This document shows, piece after piece, positions 1-8,076 of a stretch of DNA of 64,000 nucleotides. The DNA lies in NCBI GenBank assembly GCA_934467415.1, contig CAKSLQ010000009.1, positions 1-64,000 of the forward strand. Direction: 5' to 3'. Both the position numbers and the translations under genes were made by a program. Below the pieces are notes generated by a model. That model searched no databases. It saw only the letters and a program-made list of their open reading frames with translations, and was not told the DNA's origin. Source of the DNA: an uncultured Eubacteriales bacterium (GTDB lineage Bacteria > Bacillota > Clostridia > Oscillospirales > CAG-272). Each line of letters begins with the position of its first letter. Position 1 is the stretch's first letter.

Positions 1-99
1 CTCACACACTTAACTTCTTCAGTTCTTTGTGTTTCTTTCTCTTTGTTGTTCAATTTTCAATGACCGAAGTCGGCCGCGCTCTTTTGCGCAACCTTGTAT
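1..99 (-). other. probable leader of a leftward rRNA transcript
   Basis: No gene is visible here. Read on the minus strand, the stretch lies directly downstream of two tandem consensus promoters. It contains a TTGAAAATTGAACAAC-like segment of the kind often found in Firmicutes rRNA leaders and spacers. I infer an rRNA operon that begins left of the window. The rRNA itself is not in view, so this rests on promoter arrangement and leader resemblance only. Confidence 0.4.
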
Positions 100-128
100 A
101 TTATACACTCTCGGGCTTGATTTGTCAA
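100..128 (-). promoter_or_regulatory. sigma-A promoter, downstream of a tandem pair
   Basis: On the minus strand there is a TTGACA box (128-123), 17 bases, then TATAAT (105-100), a perfect consensus. It fires leftward off the window. A second consensus promoter lies 97 bp upstream in the same direction, the P1/P2 arrangement typical of rRNA operons. Confidence 0.75.
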
Positions 129-196
129 TAGTTTTTTGAAAATTCTTTCGGAATTTTCTTTTCACTTTTTGACGTCCTCTTGTCGAGAGCTTTTAC

Positions 197-225
197 ATTC
201 TACCACCCGAAAACGGGATTGTCAA
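197..225 (-). promoter_or_regulatory. sigma-A promoter, upstream of a tandem pair
   Basis: On the minus strand there is TTGACA (225-220), 17 bases, then TAGAAT (202-197). It points leftward, in tandem with the promoter at 100-128. Confidence 0.7.
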
Positions 226-353
226 GCCTTTTTTGCAATTTTTCCGAAACTTTTTTCGGCCCGAAACAGCCCCCACAATATGTTGCGGACAAGCCCCGTA
301 TCCGATACAATCCGTACCCTGCACGGCGATTTGTTCCGACACAAAAAATTCAC

Positions 354-381
354 TTGCAATCCGACGCGGGTATGCTATAAT
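354..381 (+). promoter_or_regulatory. promoter of the DUF1385-prmC-murI operon
   Basis: TTGCAA (354-359), 16 bases, then TATAAT (376-381), preceded by a TGC extended -10. It gives a leader of about 57 nt before the ATG at 445. It diverges from the two leftward promoters at 100-225. Confidence 0.7.
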
Positions 382-444
382 GTATATTGAAGTTTTGTCC
401 CCATCTGAAATGCATGATCGGTACGGAAAGCGAGTCTATATATA

Positions 445-1572
445 ATGAAGAAAAAGCATGAAACGAACCCCCGCCTCGGCAGAGTGGGCGGCGAAGCGGT
501 CCTCGAGGGCGTGATGATGCGCTGCGGAGACCGCTACAGCATCGCGTCCCGCCACGAGGACGGCTCGATCTCGGTGGAAAACCGAAGCTATGTTTCGCTG
601 CGCAAGCGGAACAGGTTCTGGAACCTGCCGCTGGTGCGCGGCGTGGTTTCGCTGGTCGAGTCCATGAAGCTCTCCTTCAAGGTGCTGTCCATCTCGGCGG
701 ACGCCCTCGGCATGGACATGGACGAGCCGGAGACGAAGTTTGAAAAATGGCTGGCAAAGACCTTCGGCGACAAGGTGATGAACCTCATCATGGGCGTCGC
801 CGGATTTCTCGGCGTGGTGCTGGGCATCGGTCTGTTTTTAGTGCTGCCGACGCTTGCGACCAAGGGGCTGGATATGCTGCTCGGGCTTGCGGGCGGCACG
901 CTCGGCGTCTTCAAGACGCTGTGCGAGGGGCTGATCCGCATCGGCATCTTCGTCGGCTACATTCTCCTCGTCTCGCTGATGCCCGACATCCGCCGCACCT
1001 TTGAATACCACGGCGCGGAGCACAAGAGCATCGCCTGCTATGAGGCGGGGGCGGAGCTGACTCCGGAAAACGCAAAAAAATACACGCGGTTTCACCCGCG
1101 CTGCGGCACGAGCTTCATCTTTATCATGCTGATCCTGAGCGTGCTGGTCTTCTCCTTTGTCACCTGGGACAACCTCTGGCTGCGCCTTGTGCTGAAGCCG
1201 CTGCTGCTGCCCGTGATCTGCGGTATCGGCTTTGAGTTCATCCTCTACGCGGGCAGACACGAGAACCTGTTCACGAAGATCGTCTCCGCACCCGGCCTGT
1301 GGATGCAGCGCATCACGACGCGCGAGCCCGACCTCTCCCAGCTGGAGATCGCCATCACGGCGCTGAAGAGCGCGATGCCCGACGAGTTCCCCGCGAGCGA
1401 GGTGGAGGCGGTGATCGCCGCGTCCAAGCCGCAGACGGCGCCCGCGGCGGACGGCGAAGCCGACAATGCCGGAGAAGCTGCCGATGCAGGAGAAGCCTCC
1501 GATACCGGGGAAGCCGCCGATGCCGGGGAAGCCGACGCATCCGGCAACGCGCCCGACGGCGGCGCGCAATGA
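445..1572 (+). CDS. DUF1385 family membrane protein (YqhQ-like)
   Basis: This 375-residue protein starts near its N-terminus with the family signature GGEAVLEGVMMR (about residues 11-22), which identifies DUF1385 (B. subtilis YqhQ-type) proteins. Hydrophobic segments lie near residues 110-185 and 225-265, with the conserved EYHGAEHKSIACYE block between them. The biochemical role of the family is not established; it is membrane-embedded and often sits beside prmC and prfA in Clostridia, as it sits beside prmC here. The C-terminal 40 residues are a low-complexity Ala/Gly/Glu/Asp tail made of GEAxDx units, encoded by imperfect 15-bp DNA repeats near 1455-1545. That tail is not part of the family core and may vary in length between strains. 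The stop codon overlaps the prmC start (ATGA). Confidence 0.9.
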   Translation: MKKKHETNPRLGRVGGEAVLEGVMMRCGDRYSIASRHEDGSISVENRSYVSLRKRNRFWNLPLVRGVVSLVESMKLSFKVLSISADALGMDMDEPETKFEKWLAKTFGDKVMNLIMGVAGFLGVVLGIGLFLVLPTLATKGLDMLLGLAGGTLGVFKTLCEGLIRIGIFVGYILLVSLMPDIRRTFEYHGAEHKSIACYEAGAELTPENAKKYTRFHPRCGTSFIFIMLILSVLVFSFVTWDNLWLRLVLKPLLLPVICGIGFEFILYAGRHENLFTKIVSAPGLWMQRITTREPDLSQLEIAITALKSAMPDEFPASEVEAVIAASKPQTAPAADGEADNAGEAADAGEASDTGEAADAGEADASGNAPDGGAQ

Positions 1573-2390
1573 CCTTCGCCGCGCTGAAAGCCGCGCTGGC
1601 CGACGCGGGCGTGGAGAACGCCGCGGGCGAAGCGCGTATACTGTTAACGAGCCTGTGCGGCGCGAATGCCGCCGACCTGCCCTTTTGCGACTTTGTGGAT
1701 GCGGACGGGCGTCTCTGCGACGCGGTTGCGCGGCGCGCGCGGCACGAGCCGCTCCAGTACATCCTCGGCAGGTGGCCCTTTTATCGGGAAGAGTATTTCG
1801 TCTCGCCGGACTGCCTGATCCCGCGCGCGGACACCGAGCTGCTGGTGGAGACGCTGGCGGCCGACCTGCCGCGCGGCGCGCGGCTGCTTGATCTCTGCAC
1901 CGGGAGCGGCTGCATCGCGATCTCGACCGCGAAGAACCGGCCCGACATCACGGTGCTGGCGGCCGATCTGTCGGCGGGTGCGCTTCGGATGGCGGCCAAA
2001 AACGCGGCGGCAAACGGCGTTTCGACCGTTTCCTTTGCGCAGCTGGACGTGACCGCGCCCTCGCCGCTCGCCGAGCGGTTTGACTGCATCGTCTCAAATC
2101 CGCCCTACATCCGCACGGACGTTGTGCCGACGCTTGCGCCGGAGCTTTCCCATGAGCCGCGCATGGCGCTGGACGGCGGCGCGGACGGCCTGGATTTTTA
2201 CCGCGCAATTCTCACAAACTACGCACAAAATCTTGCAGACGGCGGCGTTTTTCTCTTTGAATTCGGATACGACCAGGAAAAAGACGCGGCGGCGCTGGCG
2301 GCGGCGCACGGACTCGGCTTCACGCCGCTTTTCGACCTCGGCGGGCGCTTCCGCGCCGCGCGCATGACGAAGCAACAAAGAAAGGTTTGA
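1569..2390 (+). CDS. prmC: peptide chain release factor N5-glutamine methyltransferase
   Basis: This 273-residue SAM-dependent methyltransferase modifies the glutamine of the GGQ motif in release factors RF1 and RF2, tuning translation termination in the cytoplasm. An N-terminal helical domain is followed by the SAM-binding motif DLCTGSGCIAI (about residue 109). The diagnostic NPPY tetrapeptide, which positions the substrate glutamine, lies in SNPPYIRTD near residue 178. Length is usual for PrmC. I chose the ATG at 1569 because it overlaps the upstream stop as ATGA and the protein then begins with the normal PrmC N-terminus; a longer in-frame opening upstream is only read-through into the shadow of the DUF1385 gene. 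Confidence 0.95.
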   Translation: MTFAALKAALADAGVENAAGEARILLTSLCGANAADLPFCDFVDADGRLCDAVARRARHEPLQYILGRWPFYREEYFVSPDCLIPRADTELLVETLAADLPRGARLLDLCTGSGCIAISTAKNRPDITVLAADLSAGALRMAAKNAAANGVSTVSFAQLDVTAPSPLAERFDCIVSNPPYIRTDVVPTLAPELSHEPRMALDGGADGLDFYRAILTNYAQNLADGGVFLFEFGYDQEKDAAALAAAHGLGFTPLFDLGGRFRAARMTKQQRKV

Positions 2391-2394
2391 CACT

Positions 2395-3174
2395 GTGATC
2401 GGTATTTTTGACAGCGGCCTCGGCGGGCTGACCGCCTACAAGGAGCTGCACGCCCTGCTGCCCGCGGGCGATTTCGTTTACTTCGGCGACACGGGGCGCG
2501 TGCCCTACGGCTCCCGCTCCCGCGAAATTCTGACCCGCTATGCGGGGCAGGACATCCGCTTTCTGCTCCGGCAGGGCGCGGACGTGATCCTCGCCGCCTG
2601 CGGCACGGTCAGCTCGGTCGTGCTGGACGACATCAAAGGCGAATTTCCGGTTCCGCTCTTCGGCGTGGTGGATGCGTCGGTGCGTGCCGCGCTCGCCGCG
2701 ACGAAGAATGAAAAAATCGGCGTGATCGGCACGGGCGCGACGATCACGAGCGGCGCGTTTGCCAGAAAGCTCACCGCCGCCGACCCGAATGCCGCCGTGA
2801 CCTCGATCGCCTGCCCGCTGTTCGTCCCGCTGGTGGAGAACGGCTACATCGGGCGGGACTGCGCCGTGACGCGGCAGGTCGCCGACGACTATCTCGCGCC
2901 GCTTCGCGCCGCGGGCATCGACACCTTGATCCTCGGCTGCACGCACTTCCCCATCATCGCGGACATCCTCGGCGAGCTGCTCCCCGGTGTGACGCTCGTC
3001 AATTCCGGCGCGGCCGCCGCCGCCGAGGTGGCGGCGCACTGCGGCAGGCCGGACGGCAGCGGCAGCGCCTCTTTCTTTGTCAGCGACAGCCCGGTCAACT
3101 TTGACGCGGTGGCCCGCGTGTTCCTCGGCGGGGAGACCATCCGCGCAAAGAAAGTGGACATCGAGGCCTATTGA
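2395..3174 (+). CDS. murI: glutamate racemase
   Basis: This 259-residue protein interconverts L- and D-glutamate for peptidoglycan precursor synthesis. It opens with IGIFDSGLGGLT, the phosphate/carboxylate-binding signature, and has the two catalytic cysteines in ACGTVSS (about residue 70) and LGCTHFP (about residue 182). The first cysteine motif is usually ACNTAS/T; here the asparagine, a substrate-binding residue in characterised enzymes, is glycine. The start is GTG at 2395, four bases after the prmC stop, with AAAGG upstream. It is the last gene of a three-gene operon that ends at the hairpin at 3228-3254. Confidence 0.93.
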   Translation: MIGIFDSGLGGLTAYKELHALLPAGDFVYFGDTGRVPYGSRSREILTRYAGQDIRFLLRQGADVILAACGTVSSVVLDDIKGEFPVPLFGVVDASVRAALAATKNEKIGVIGTGATITSGAFARKLTAADPNAAVTSIACPLFVPLVENGYIGRDCAVTRQVADDYLAPLRAAGIDTLILGCTHFPIIADILGELLPGVTLVNSGAAAAAEVAAHCGRPDGSGSASFFVSDSPVNFDAVARVFLGGETIRAKKVDIEAY

Positions 3175-3227
3175 GGGAAAAACGAAAAATTGCAAAAGAA
3201 AAACAGGGGCAGCCGCCCCTGCAACGC

Positions 3228-3254
3228 AAAAAAGCCGCCGTCGGCGGCTTTTTT
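3228..3254. terminator. bidirectional terminator between murI and ntpD
   Basis: GCCGCC/GGCGGC stem flanked by A-runs on the left and T-runs on the right, so it can end both the rightward murI operon and the leftward V-ATPase operon. A second hairpin, CAGGGGC/GCCCCTG, lies just before it (3204-3221) and looks like a remnant of the local repeat family. Confidence 0.85.
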
Positions 3255-3261
3255 CTTTTCT

Positions 3262-3930
3262 TTACGCCTGCGCGTCGGCGGCGCGCTTTGCCTCGATGGA
3301 CGCTTCGAGCATCATATCCTTGACCTTCATGAGGCGCGTGGTGTTGCCGCGCTCGTTCTCGTCCAGCTTCATGGTGATGCTCTTGATGGCGACCTCGTAG
3401 CGCGGGATCATGATATACTCCAGCGCGTTGACGCGGCGGCGCGTGCGTTCGATCTCCTGCGCCAGCATCTGCGCGGACTTCTCCAGCTCCGCGAGCTTGA
3501 CGAGGTCGTCCGCCATGGCGGACAGCTCGCGCACGGCGGCGTCCAGCTCGCCGGAGGTGAACGCAACGCCGTACGGCATATCGTGCGCGCCCTCTCCGAC
3601 CGCGACCGGCGAAAACGCGGGCACGATGACGCTCATCAGATTCTTCGTCGAGACCGACAGCTCGGTCGAGCGGGTCGGCAGGATCAGCGCCTCGCGCATG
3701 GCGCGGGGACTGGTCAGCGCGCTTGCCGTGGCAAACGACCGGTGGACCCGCGCAAGCTCGTCCTCGACCTTTTCGCGCATGGCCTTGTCCTCGCGGACAA
3801 TGTCGAGAAAGCGGCGCATCAGCTCGTCGCATTTATCTTTGAGCAGTTTATGGCCGCGGCGCGCGGTGGCGAGCTTGTTTTTGAGGTTCTTCAGCTCCAT
3901 GCGCGTCGGGTTTACTCTCAGTTCAGCCAT
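3262..3930 (-). CDS. ntpD: V-type ATPase subunit D (central stalk)
   Basis: This 222-residue protein is the central rotor shaft that links the A3B3 catalytic head to the membrane ring. It begins ELRVNPTRMELKNLKNKL, the classic N-terminus of the V/A-ATPase D subunit, and both ends are long helical coiled-coil segments, with VNALEYIMIPRYE in the C-terminal helix. Length is normal. It is the last gene of the operon, separated from ntpB by about 330 bp of mosaic repeat, and ends at the bidirectional terminator near 3240. AAGGACAGGAC precedes the ATG. Confidence 0.93.
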   Translation of the reverse strand: MAELRVNPTRMELKNLKNKLATARRGHKLLKDKCDELMRRFLDIVREDKAMREKVEDELARVHRSFATASALTSPRAMREALILPTRSTELSVSTKNLMSVIVPAFSPVAVGEGAHDMPYGVAFTSGELDAAVRELSAMADDLVKLAELEKSAQMLAQEIERTRRRVNALEYIMIPRYEVAIKSITMKLDENERGNTTRLMKVKDMMLEASIEAKRAADAQA

Positions 3931-3957
3931 TTTGTCCTGTCCTTTCGGAAAATTTGC

Positions 3958-4235
3958 GTGGGGCGGCTCCCCTGTGCAAGGGGAGGCTTGGTTAGAGCGG
4001 TTCGGATGCGGGCGACCGATGGTCGCCCCTACGGTGTGTGCAGTTTTTATGCAAACCGGTAGGGGTCGGCGCGCGATTCGGCTCCCCTTGCACAGGGGAG
4101 CTGGCGCCGACAGGCGACTGAGGGGTTATTCTCTACTCTGTAACAATCCCTCCGGCACGCTCCGCGTGCCACCTCCCTTTACACAAGGGAGGCTTGGATG
4201 CGGCGGGCGACCGATGGTCGCCCCTACGGTGTGCG
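3958..4235. repeat. mosaic hairpin repeats between ntpB and ntpD
   Basis: The 332-bp gap inside the V-ATPase operon holds, from left to right: half of a type B element (GGCTCCCC... end hairpin), a GGGCGACC/GGTCGCCC hairpin joined to a GGTAGGGGTCGGCGC unit, a complete type B element (4080-4194) and another GGGCGACC/GGTCGCCC hairpin (4204-4224). No gene is seen. The block would be transcribed as part of the operon mRNA. Confidence 0.8.
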
Positions 4236-4262
4236 CGCCTTTTCGCCACCCCGCAATTCCTT

Positions 4263-5636
4263 TTATTCGCCCTGCCAGTATTCTTCCACGATGTCGGGCT
4301 TGATGCGCTTCATCTCGCTCTTCGGCAGGATGGCAAGCAGCTTCCAGCCGAGGTCGAGCGTCTCCTCGATCGTGCGGTTCTCGTAGAAGCCCTGATTGAT
4401 ATACTGCTTTTCAAACTCGTCCGCGAACTTCGCATAGAGGCGATCCATCGGGGTGAGCGCCGCCTCGCCGAGGACGACCATCAGCTCCTTGGCCTCCTTG
4501 CCGCGCGCGTAGGACGAGAACAGCTGGTTCATCGTGCCGGCGTGGTCGCGGCGGGTCTTACCCTCGCCGATACCCTTATCCTTGAGACGCGACAGCGACG
4601 GCAGCACATCGACCGGCGGCAGGTAGCCGCGGCGGTACATCTCACGCGACAGAATGATCTGCCCCTCGGTAATGTAGCCGGTGAGGTCGGGGATGGGGTG
4701 CGTCTTGTCGTCCTCGGGCATGGTGAGGATCGGGATCATCGTGATCGAGCCGTCCGAGCCGATCTTGCGGCCCGCGCGCTCATACATCGTTGCAAGGTCG
4801 GTGTACAGGTAGCCGGGATAGCCGCGGCGGCCGGGAACCTCCTTGCGCGCCGCGCTGACCTCGCGCAGCGCCTCGGCATAGTTGGTGATGTCGGTCATGA
4901 TGACCAGCACGTGCATCCCGCATTCAAAGGCGAGATACTCGGCGGCGGTCAGCGCCATACGCGGGGTGGAGATACGCTCGATCGCCGCGTCGGACGCCAG
5001 GTTGATGAACAGAACGGTGCGGTCGATCGCGCCGGTCTTCTTGAAGTCGGAGATGAAGAAGTCCGCCTCCTCGAAGGTGATGCCGACGGCGGCAAACACG
5101 ACGGCGAAGCGCTCGTCCGTGCCGCGCACCTTGGCCTGGCGCGCGATCTGCGCCGCAAGGTTGGCATGCGGCAGACCCGAGCCGGAGAAAATCGGCAGCT
5201 TCTGTCCGCGCACCAGCGTGTTCAGCCCGTCGATGGTGGAAATGCCGGTCTGGATAAACTCGGAGGGGTAATTGCGCGCCGCCGGGTTGATCGGCGTGCC
5301 GTTGATGTCGAGCGACTTCTCTGCCATGATCGGCGCGCCGCCGTCAATCGGTTCACCCATGCCGTTTAAGACGCGGCCGAGCATGTCCTCGCTGACGCCC
5401 AGCTCCACGCCGTGCCCCGCAAAGCGGACGCGGCTCTCGGCCAGGTTCAGCCCCGCGCTGCTCTCAAACAGCTGCACGAGCACGTCACTGCCGTTGACCT
5501 CGAGCACGCGGCAGCGGCGGATGGAGCCGTCGGGCAGCTCGATCTCTCCCAGCTCGTCGTATTTGACGCCGTCCACGCGCTTGACCAGCATCAGAGGGCC
5601 GGCAACTTCTTCGATTGTCTTGTATTCCTTAATCAT
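4263..5636 (-). CDS. ntpB: V-type ATPase subunit B (non-catalytic)
   Basis: This 457-residue regulatory subunit alternates with NtpA in the A3B3 head. It starts MIKEYKTIEEVAGPLMLVK, typical of NtpB, and contains the family block FSGSGLPHANLAAQIARQA where catalytic subunits carry a P-loop; the Walker A lysine is absent, as expected for B. The SYARGKEAKELMVVLGE and DLGWKLLAILPKSEMKRI segments near the C-terminus are also standard. GGAGG lies 7 bases before the ATG, and the gene follows ntpA after only 12 bases, so the two are co-translated at similar levels. Confidence 0.96.
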   Translation of the reverse strand: MIKEYKTIEEVAGPLMLVKRVDGVKYDELGEIELPDGSIRRCRVLEVNGSDVLVQLFESSAGLNLAESRVRFAGHGVELGVSEDMLGRVLNGMGEPIDGGAPIMAEKSLDINGTPINPAARNYPSEFIQTGISTIDGLNTLVRGQKLPIFSGSGLPHANLAAQIARQAKVRGTDERFAVVFAAVGITFEEADFFISDFKKTGAIDRTVLFINLASDAAIERISTPRMALTAAEYLAFECGMHVLVIMTDITNYAEALREVSAARKEVPGRRGYPGYLYTDLATMYERAGRKIGSDGSITMIPILTMPEDDKTHPIPDLTGYITEGQIILSREMYRRGYLPPVDVLPSLSRLKDKGIGEGKTRRDHAGTMNQLFSSYARGKEAKELMVVLGEAALTPMDRLYAKFADEFEKQYINQGFYENRTIEETLDLGWKLLAILPKSEMKRIKPDIVEEYWQGE

Positions 5637-5648
5637 CGTCGCGCCTCC

Positions 5649-7424
5649 TCAGTCCTCGTCCCGTGCTTCGCACAGGGCGTCAAGCGCCGCGTCGAGTTCG
5701 GCCTCGATGTCGGCGTAGATCTTCTTGTACTTCTTATCGTCCGCGCTCTTGGCACGGCCGATCTTCTCGCGCACGGGCAGATCTGCGATCTTCTGCACGT
5801 CCGCGCCGCGGCGGAGCGCCGCCGTCGCCTTGTCGTAAAAGTCGAGAATCAGCGTGATGAGCGCGTACTGCTTCGGCAGCGAGGTGTACATATCGCCCTC
5901 TTCGAAGGCGTTCTGCTGCAAGAAGTCCTCGCGCACGCTCCGCGCAACCTCCATCGTCAGACGGTCGTCGGGCGACAGCGCGTCCATGCCGACCAGCTTG
6001 ACGATTTCGTCGAGCGAGCTTTCGCTTTGCAGGATCGACATGAACCGGCCGACCTTGGCGCTCCAGTCGGGCGCGACGTTCTCGCCGTACCAGTCGGCAA
6101 GGCGATCCTTGTACAGCGAATAGGAGTTCAGCCAGTTGATCGCCGGGAAGTGGCGGCGGTAAGCCAGGTTTGCTTCCAGCCCCCAGAACACCTTGACGAT
6201 GCGCAGCGTCGCTTGCGTGACCGGCTCGGAAATATCGCCGCCCTGCGGCGAGACCGCGCCGATGGCGGACAGCGTGCCGATGCGGCGCTCGCCGCTGCCG
6301 AGGCAGACGACCTGCCCCGCGCGCTCGTAGAACTGCGCCAGGCGCGAGGTGAGGTAGGCGGGATAGCCTTCCTCGCCGGGCATCTCCTCGAGTCGGCCGG
6401 ACATCTCGCGCAGCGCCTCCGCCCAACGGGAGGTGGAGTCGGCGATGACGGCGACCGAATAGCCCATGTCGCGGTAGTACTCTGCGATGGTGATGCCGGT
6501 GTAGATGGACGCTTCGCGCGCCGCGACCGGCATATCCGAGGTGTTGGCGATCAGCACGGTGCGCTGCATCAGCGACTTGCCCGTGCGCGGGTCGGCCAGC
6601 TCCGGGAACTCGCGCAGAACGTCGGTCATCTCGTTGCCGCGCTCGCCGCAGCCGATGTAGACCACGATGTCCACGTCGCTGAACTTGGCGAGCTGGTGCT
6701 GCACGACCGTCTTGCCCGAGCCGAACGGGCCGGGGACGCAGGCCGTGCCGCCCTTGGCGATCGGAAACAGGGCGTCGATGACGCGCTGCCCCGTGATCAT
6801 CGGCTCACGCGGCGGCAGCTTTTCGGCATAGGGGCGCGCCACGCGCACCGGCCACTTCTGCATGAGCGTGACGTCCACGATGTCGCCCTTGTCGGTCTTG
6901 ATCTTGCCGATCGTATCGGTGACGGTGTAGCTGCCGCTGAGCAGCTCGAGGATCTCGCCCGAGACCTTCGGCGGCACCATGACCCAGTGCTTGACGACCT
7001 CGGTCTCATCGACATAGCCGAGAAAATCGCCGCCGCGCACACGGTCGCCCTTGCGTGCGGTCGCGCGGAAATCCCAGCGCGCCGCGCGGTCGATGGCAGG
7101 CTCGTCGATGCCGCGGATGATGTTCGGCCCGTACTTCTCGTGCATGGTCTCCAGCGGGCGCTGGATGCCGTCGTAAATATTCGTGATGATGCCGGGGCCG
7201 AGCTCCACCGACAGCGGTGCGCCGGTGGAAACCACGCGGTCGCCGCGGCCGATGCCCGCCGTCTCCTCATAGACCTGGACAGAAGCGCGGTCGCCGTGCA
7301 TCTCGATGATCTCACCGATCAGCTGCTTTTCGCCGACGCGCACGACGTCGAACATGTTCGCCTCGCGCATACCCTCGGCAATGACCAGCGGCCCCGAGAC
7401 CTTGACTATCTTTCCCTCAACCAT
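5649..7424 (-). CDS. ntpA: V-type ATPase catalytic subunit A
   Basis: This 591-residue ATP-hydrolysing subunit begins MVEGKIVKVSGPLVIAEGM and has the P-loop GPFGSGKTVVQHQ (about residue 233), then YIGCGERGNEMTDVL and DSTSRWAEALREMSGRL. It also has the roughly 90-residue non-homologous insert near residues 110-200 that distinguishes V-type A subunits from F-type beta. The start at 7424 is chosen over an in-frame upstream opening because the family N-terminus begins exactly there and AAAGGACAAACACA precedes it. The upstream extension only overlaps ntpF. Confidence 0.97.
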   Translation of the reverse strand: MVEGKIVKVSGPLVIAEGMREANMFDVVRVGEKQLIGEIIEMHGDRASVQVYEETAGIGRGDRVVSTGAPLSVELGPGIITNIYDGIQRPLETMHEKYGPNIIRGIDEPAIDRAARWDFRATARKGDRVRGGDFLGYVDETEVVKHWVMVPPKVSGEILELLSGSYTVTDTIGKIKTDKGDIVDVTLMQKWPVRVARPYAEKLPPREPMITGQRVIDALFPIAKGGTACVPGPFGSGKTVVQHQLAKFSDVDIVVYIGCGERGNEMTDVLREFPELADPRTGKSLMQRTVLIANTSDMPVAAREASIYTGITIAEYYRDMGYSVAVIADSTSRWAEALREMSGRLEEMPGEEGYPAYLTSRLAQFYERAGQVVCLGSGERRIGTLSAIGAVSPQGGDISEPVTQATLRIVKVFWGLEANLAYRRHFPAINWLNSYSLYKDRLADWYGENVAPDWSAKVGRFMSILQSESSLDEIVKLVGMDALSPDDRLTMEVARSVREDFLQQNAFEEGDMYTSLPKQYALITLILDFYDKATAALRRGADVQKIADLPVREKIGRAKSADDKKYKKIYADIEAELDAALDALCEARDED

Positions 7425-7446
7425 TGTGTTTGTCCTTTCGTCCGGA

Positions 7447-7767
7447 TTATTCTTCCTTGAACAGGATGTCCGCGCCGATGGCGCGTTCGCTGGCGGCGCG
7501 CAGCGCCTCCATGCCCAGCCCCCGGGAGCCGCCCGCGCCGGGGATGACCACGACGGCGGGGGTGGGGCTGTCCTTGTATTTCGCAATGTCTTCGGCGAGC
7601 GGCGCGGCGTATTCCTCGGTGACGAAGATCACCGCGCAGTCCTCGGCCGCGAGCCTGTGCAGCGCGTGGCGCGCCTCATGCTCGTCCTTGACCGGCATGG
7701 CGACAAACCCGATCGACAAAAAGCCGAGCACGCTGTCGCGTCCGCCGAGTATTCCGATCTTACTCAT
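7447..7767 (-). CDS. ntpF: V-type ATPase subunit F
   Basis: This 106-residue protein has a Rossmann-like alternating beta/alpha pattern typical of subunit F (MSKIGILGGRDSVLGFLSIG, then VIFVTEEYA and VVVIPGAGG). It binds subunit D in the central stalk and affects coupling. The start at 7767 is set by the family N-terminus MSKIGILG; a longer in-frame opening would run into the mosaic repeat upstream. The gene lies 22 bases before ntpA. Confidence 0.92.
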   Translation of the reverse strand: MSKIGILGGRDSVLGFLSIGFVAMPVKDEHEARHALHRLAAEDCAVIFVTEEYAAPLAEDIAKYKDSPTPAVVVIPGAGGSRGLGMEALRAASERAIGADILFKEE

Positions 7768-7824
7768 GGTAAAAACCTTTCTTTCGGGTGTGTGGGGAGC
7801 GCATTGCTTTTTGCTTTGCGTTAT

Positions 7825-8072
7825 CTCTCCCTCAGGCGCTGACGCGCCAGCTCCCCCGTCAGGAGGAGCCATGGTTAGCATGCGCATGGAGGCGTGTCTT
7901 AGGCTTCCCCTTGGGGGAAGCTGTCAACGGAGTTGACTGATGAGGGACTGCACAAAGCAAAACATCCCGCCATGCTGTGCCGTCTGCCTGCATGCCCTCA
8001 TCCGCCGAGGCAAGCTCGGCACCTTCCCCAAAGGGGAAGGCTTGGACGTGGGCGACCGATGGTCGCTCCTTT
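7825..8072. repeat. mosaic hairpin repeats between ntpC and ntpF
   Basis: The 309-bp gap inside the operon contains a fragment with CTCCCTCAGGCGC, a full type A element (about 7893-8045) and a decayed GGGCGACCGATGGTCGCTCC hairpin. The type A element has the end hairpins CTTCCCCTTGGGGGAAG and CCTTCCCCAAAGGGGAAGG, and inner arms around GATGAGGGACTG and GCCCTCATCC. No gene is seen. Confidence 0.8.
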
Positions 8073-8076
8073 TTCC

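Noticed and set aside
5649..7586. Inteins or an N-terminal extension in ntpA
   Set aside because: The extra 54 codons upstream only overlap ntpF; the family N-terminus starts at 7424 and the length is normal.
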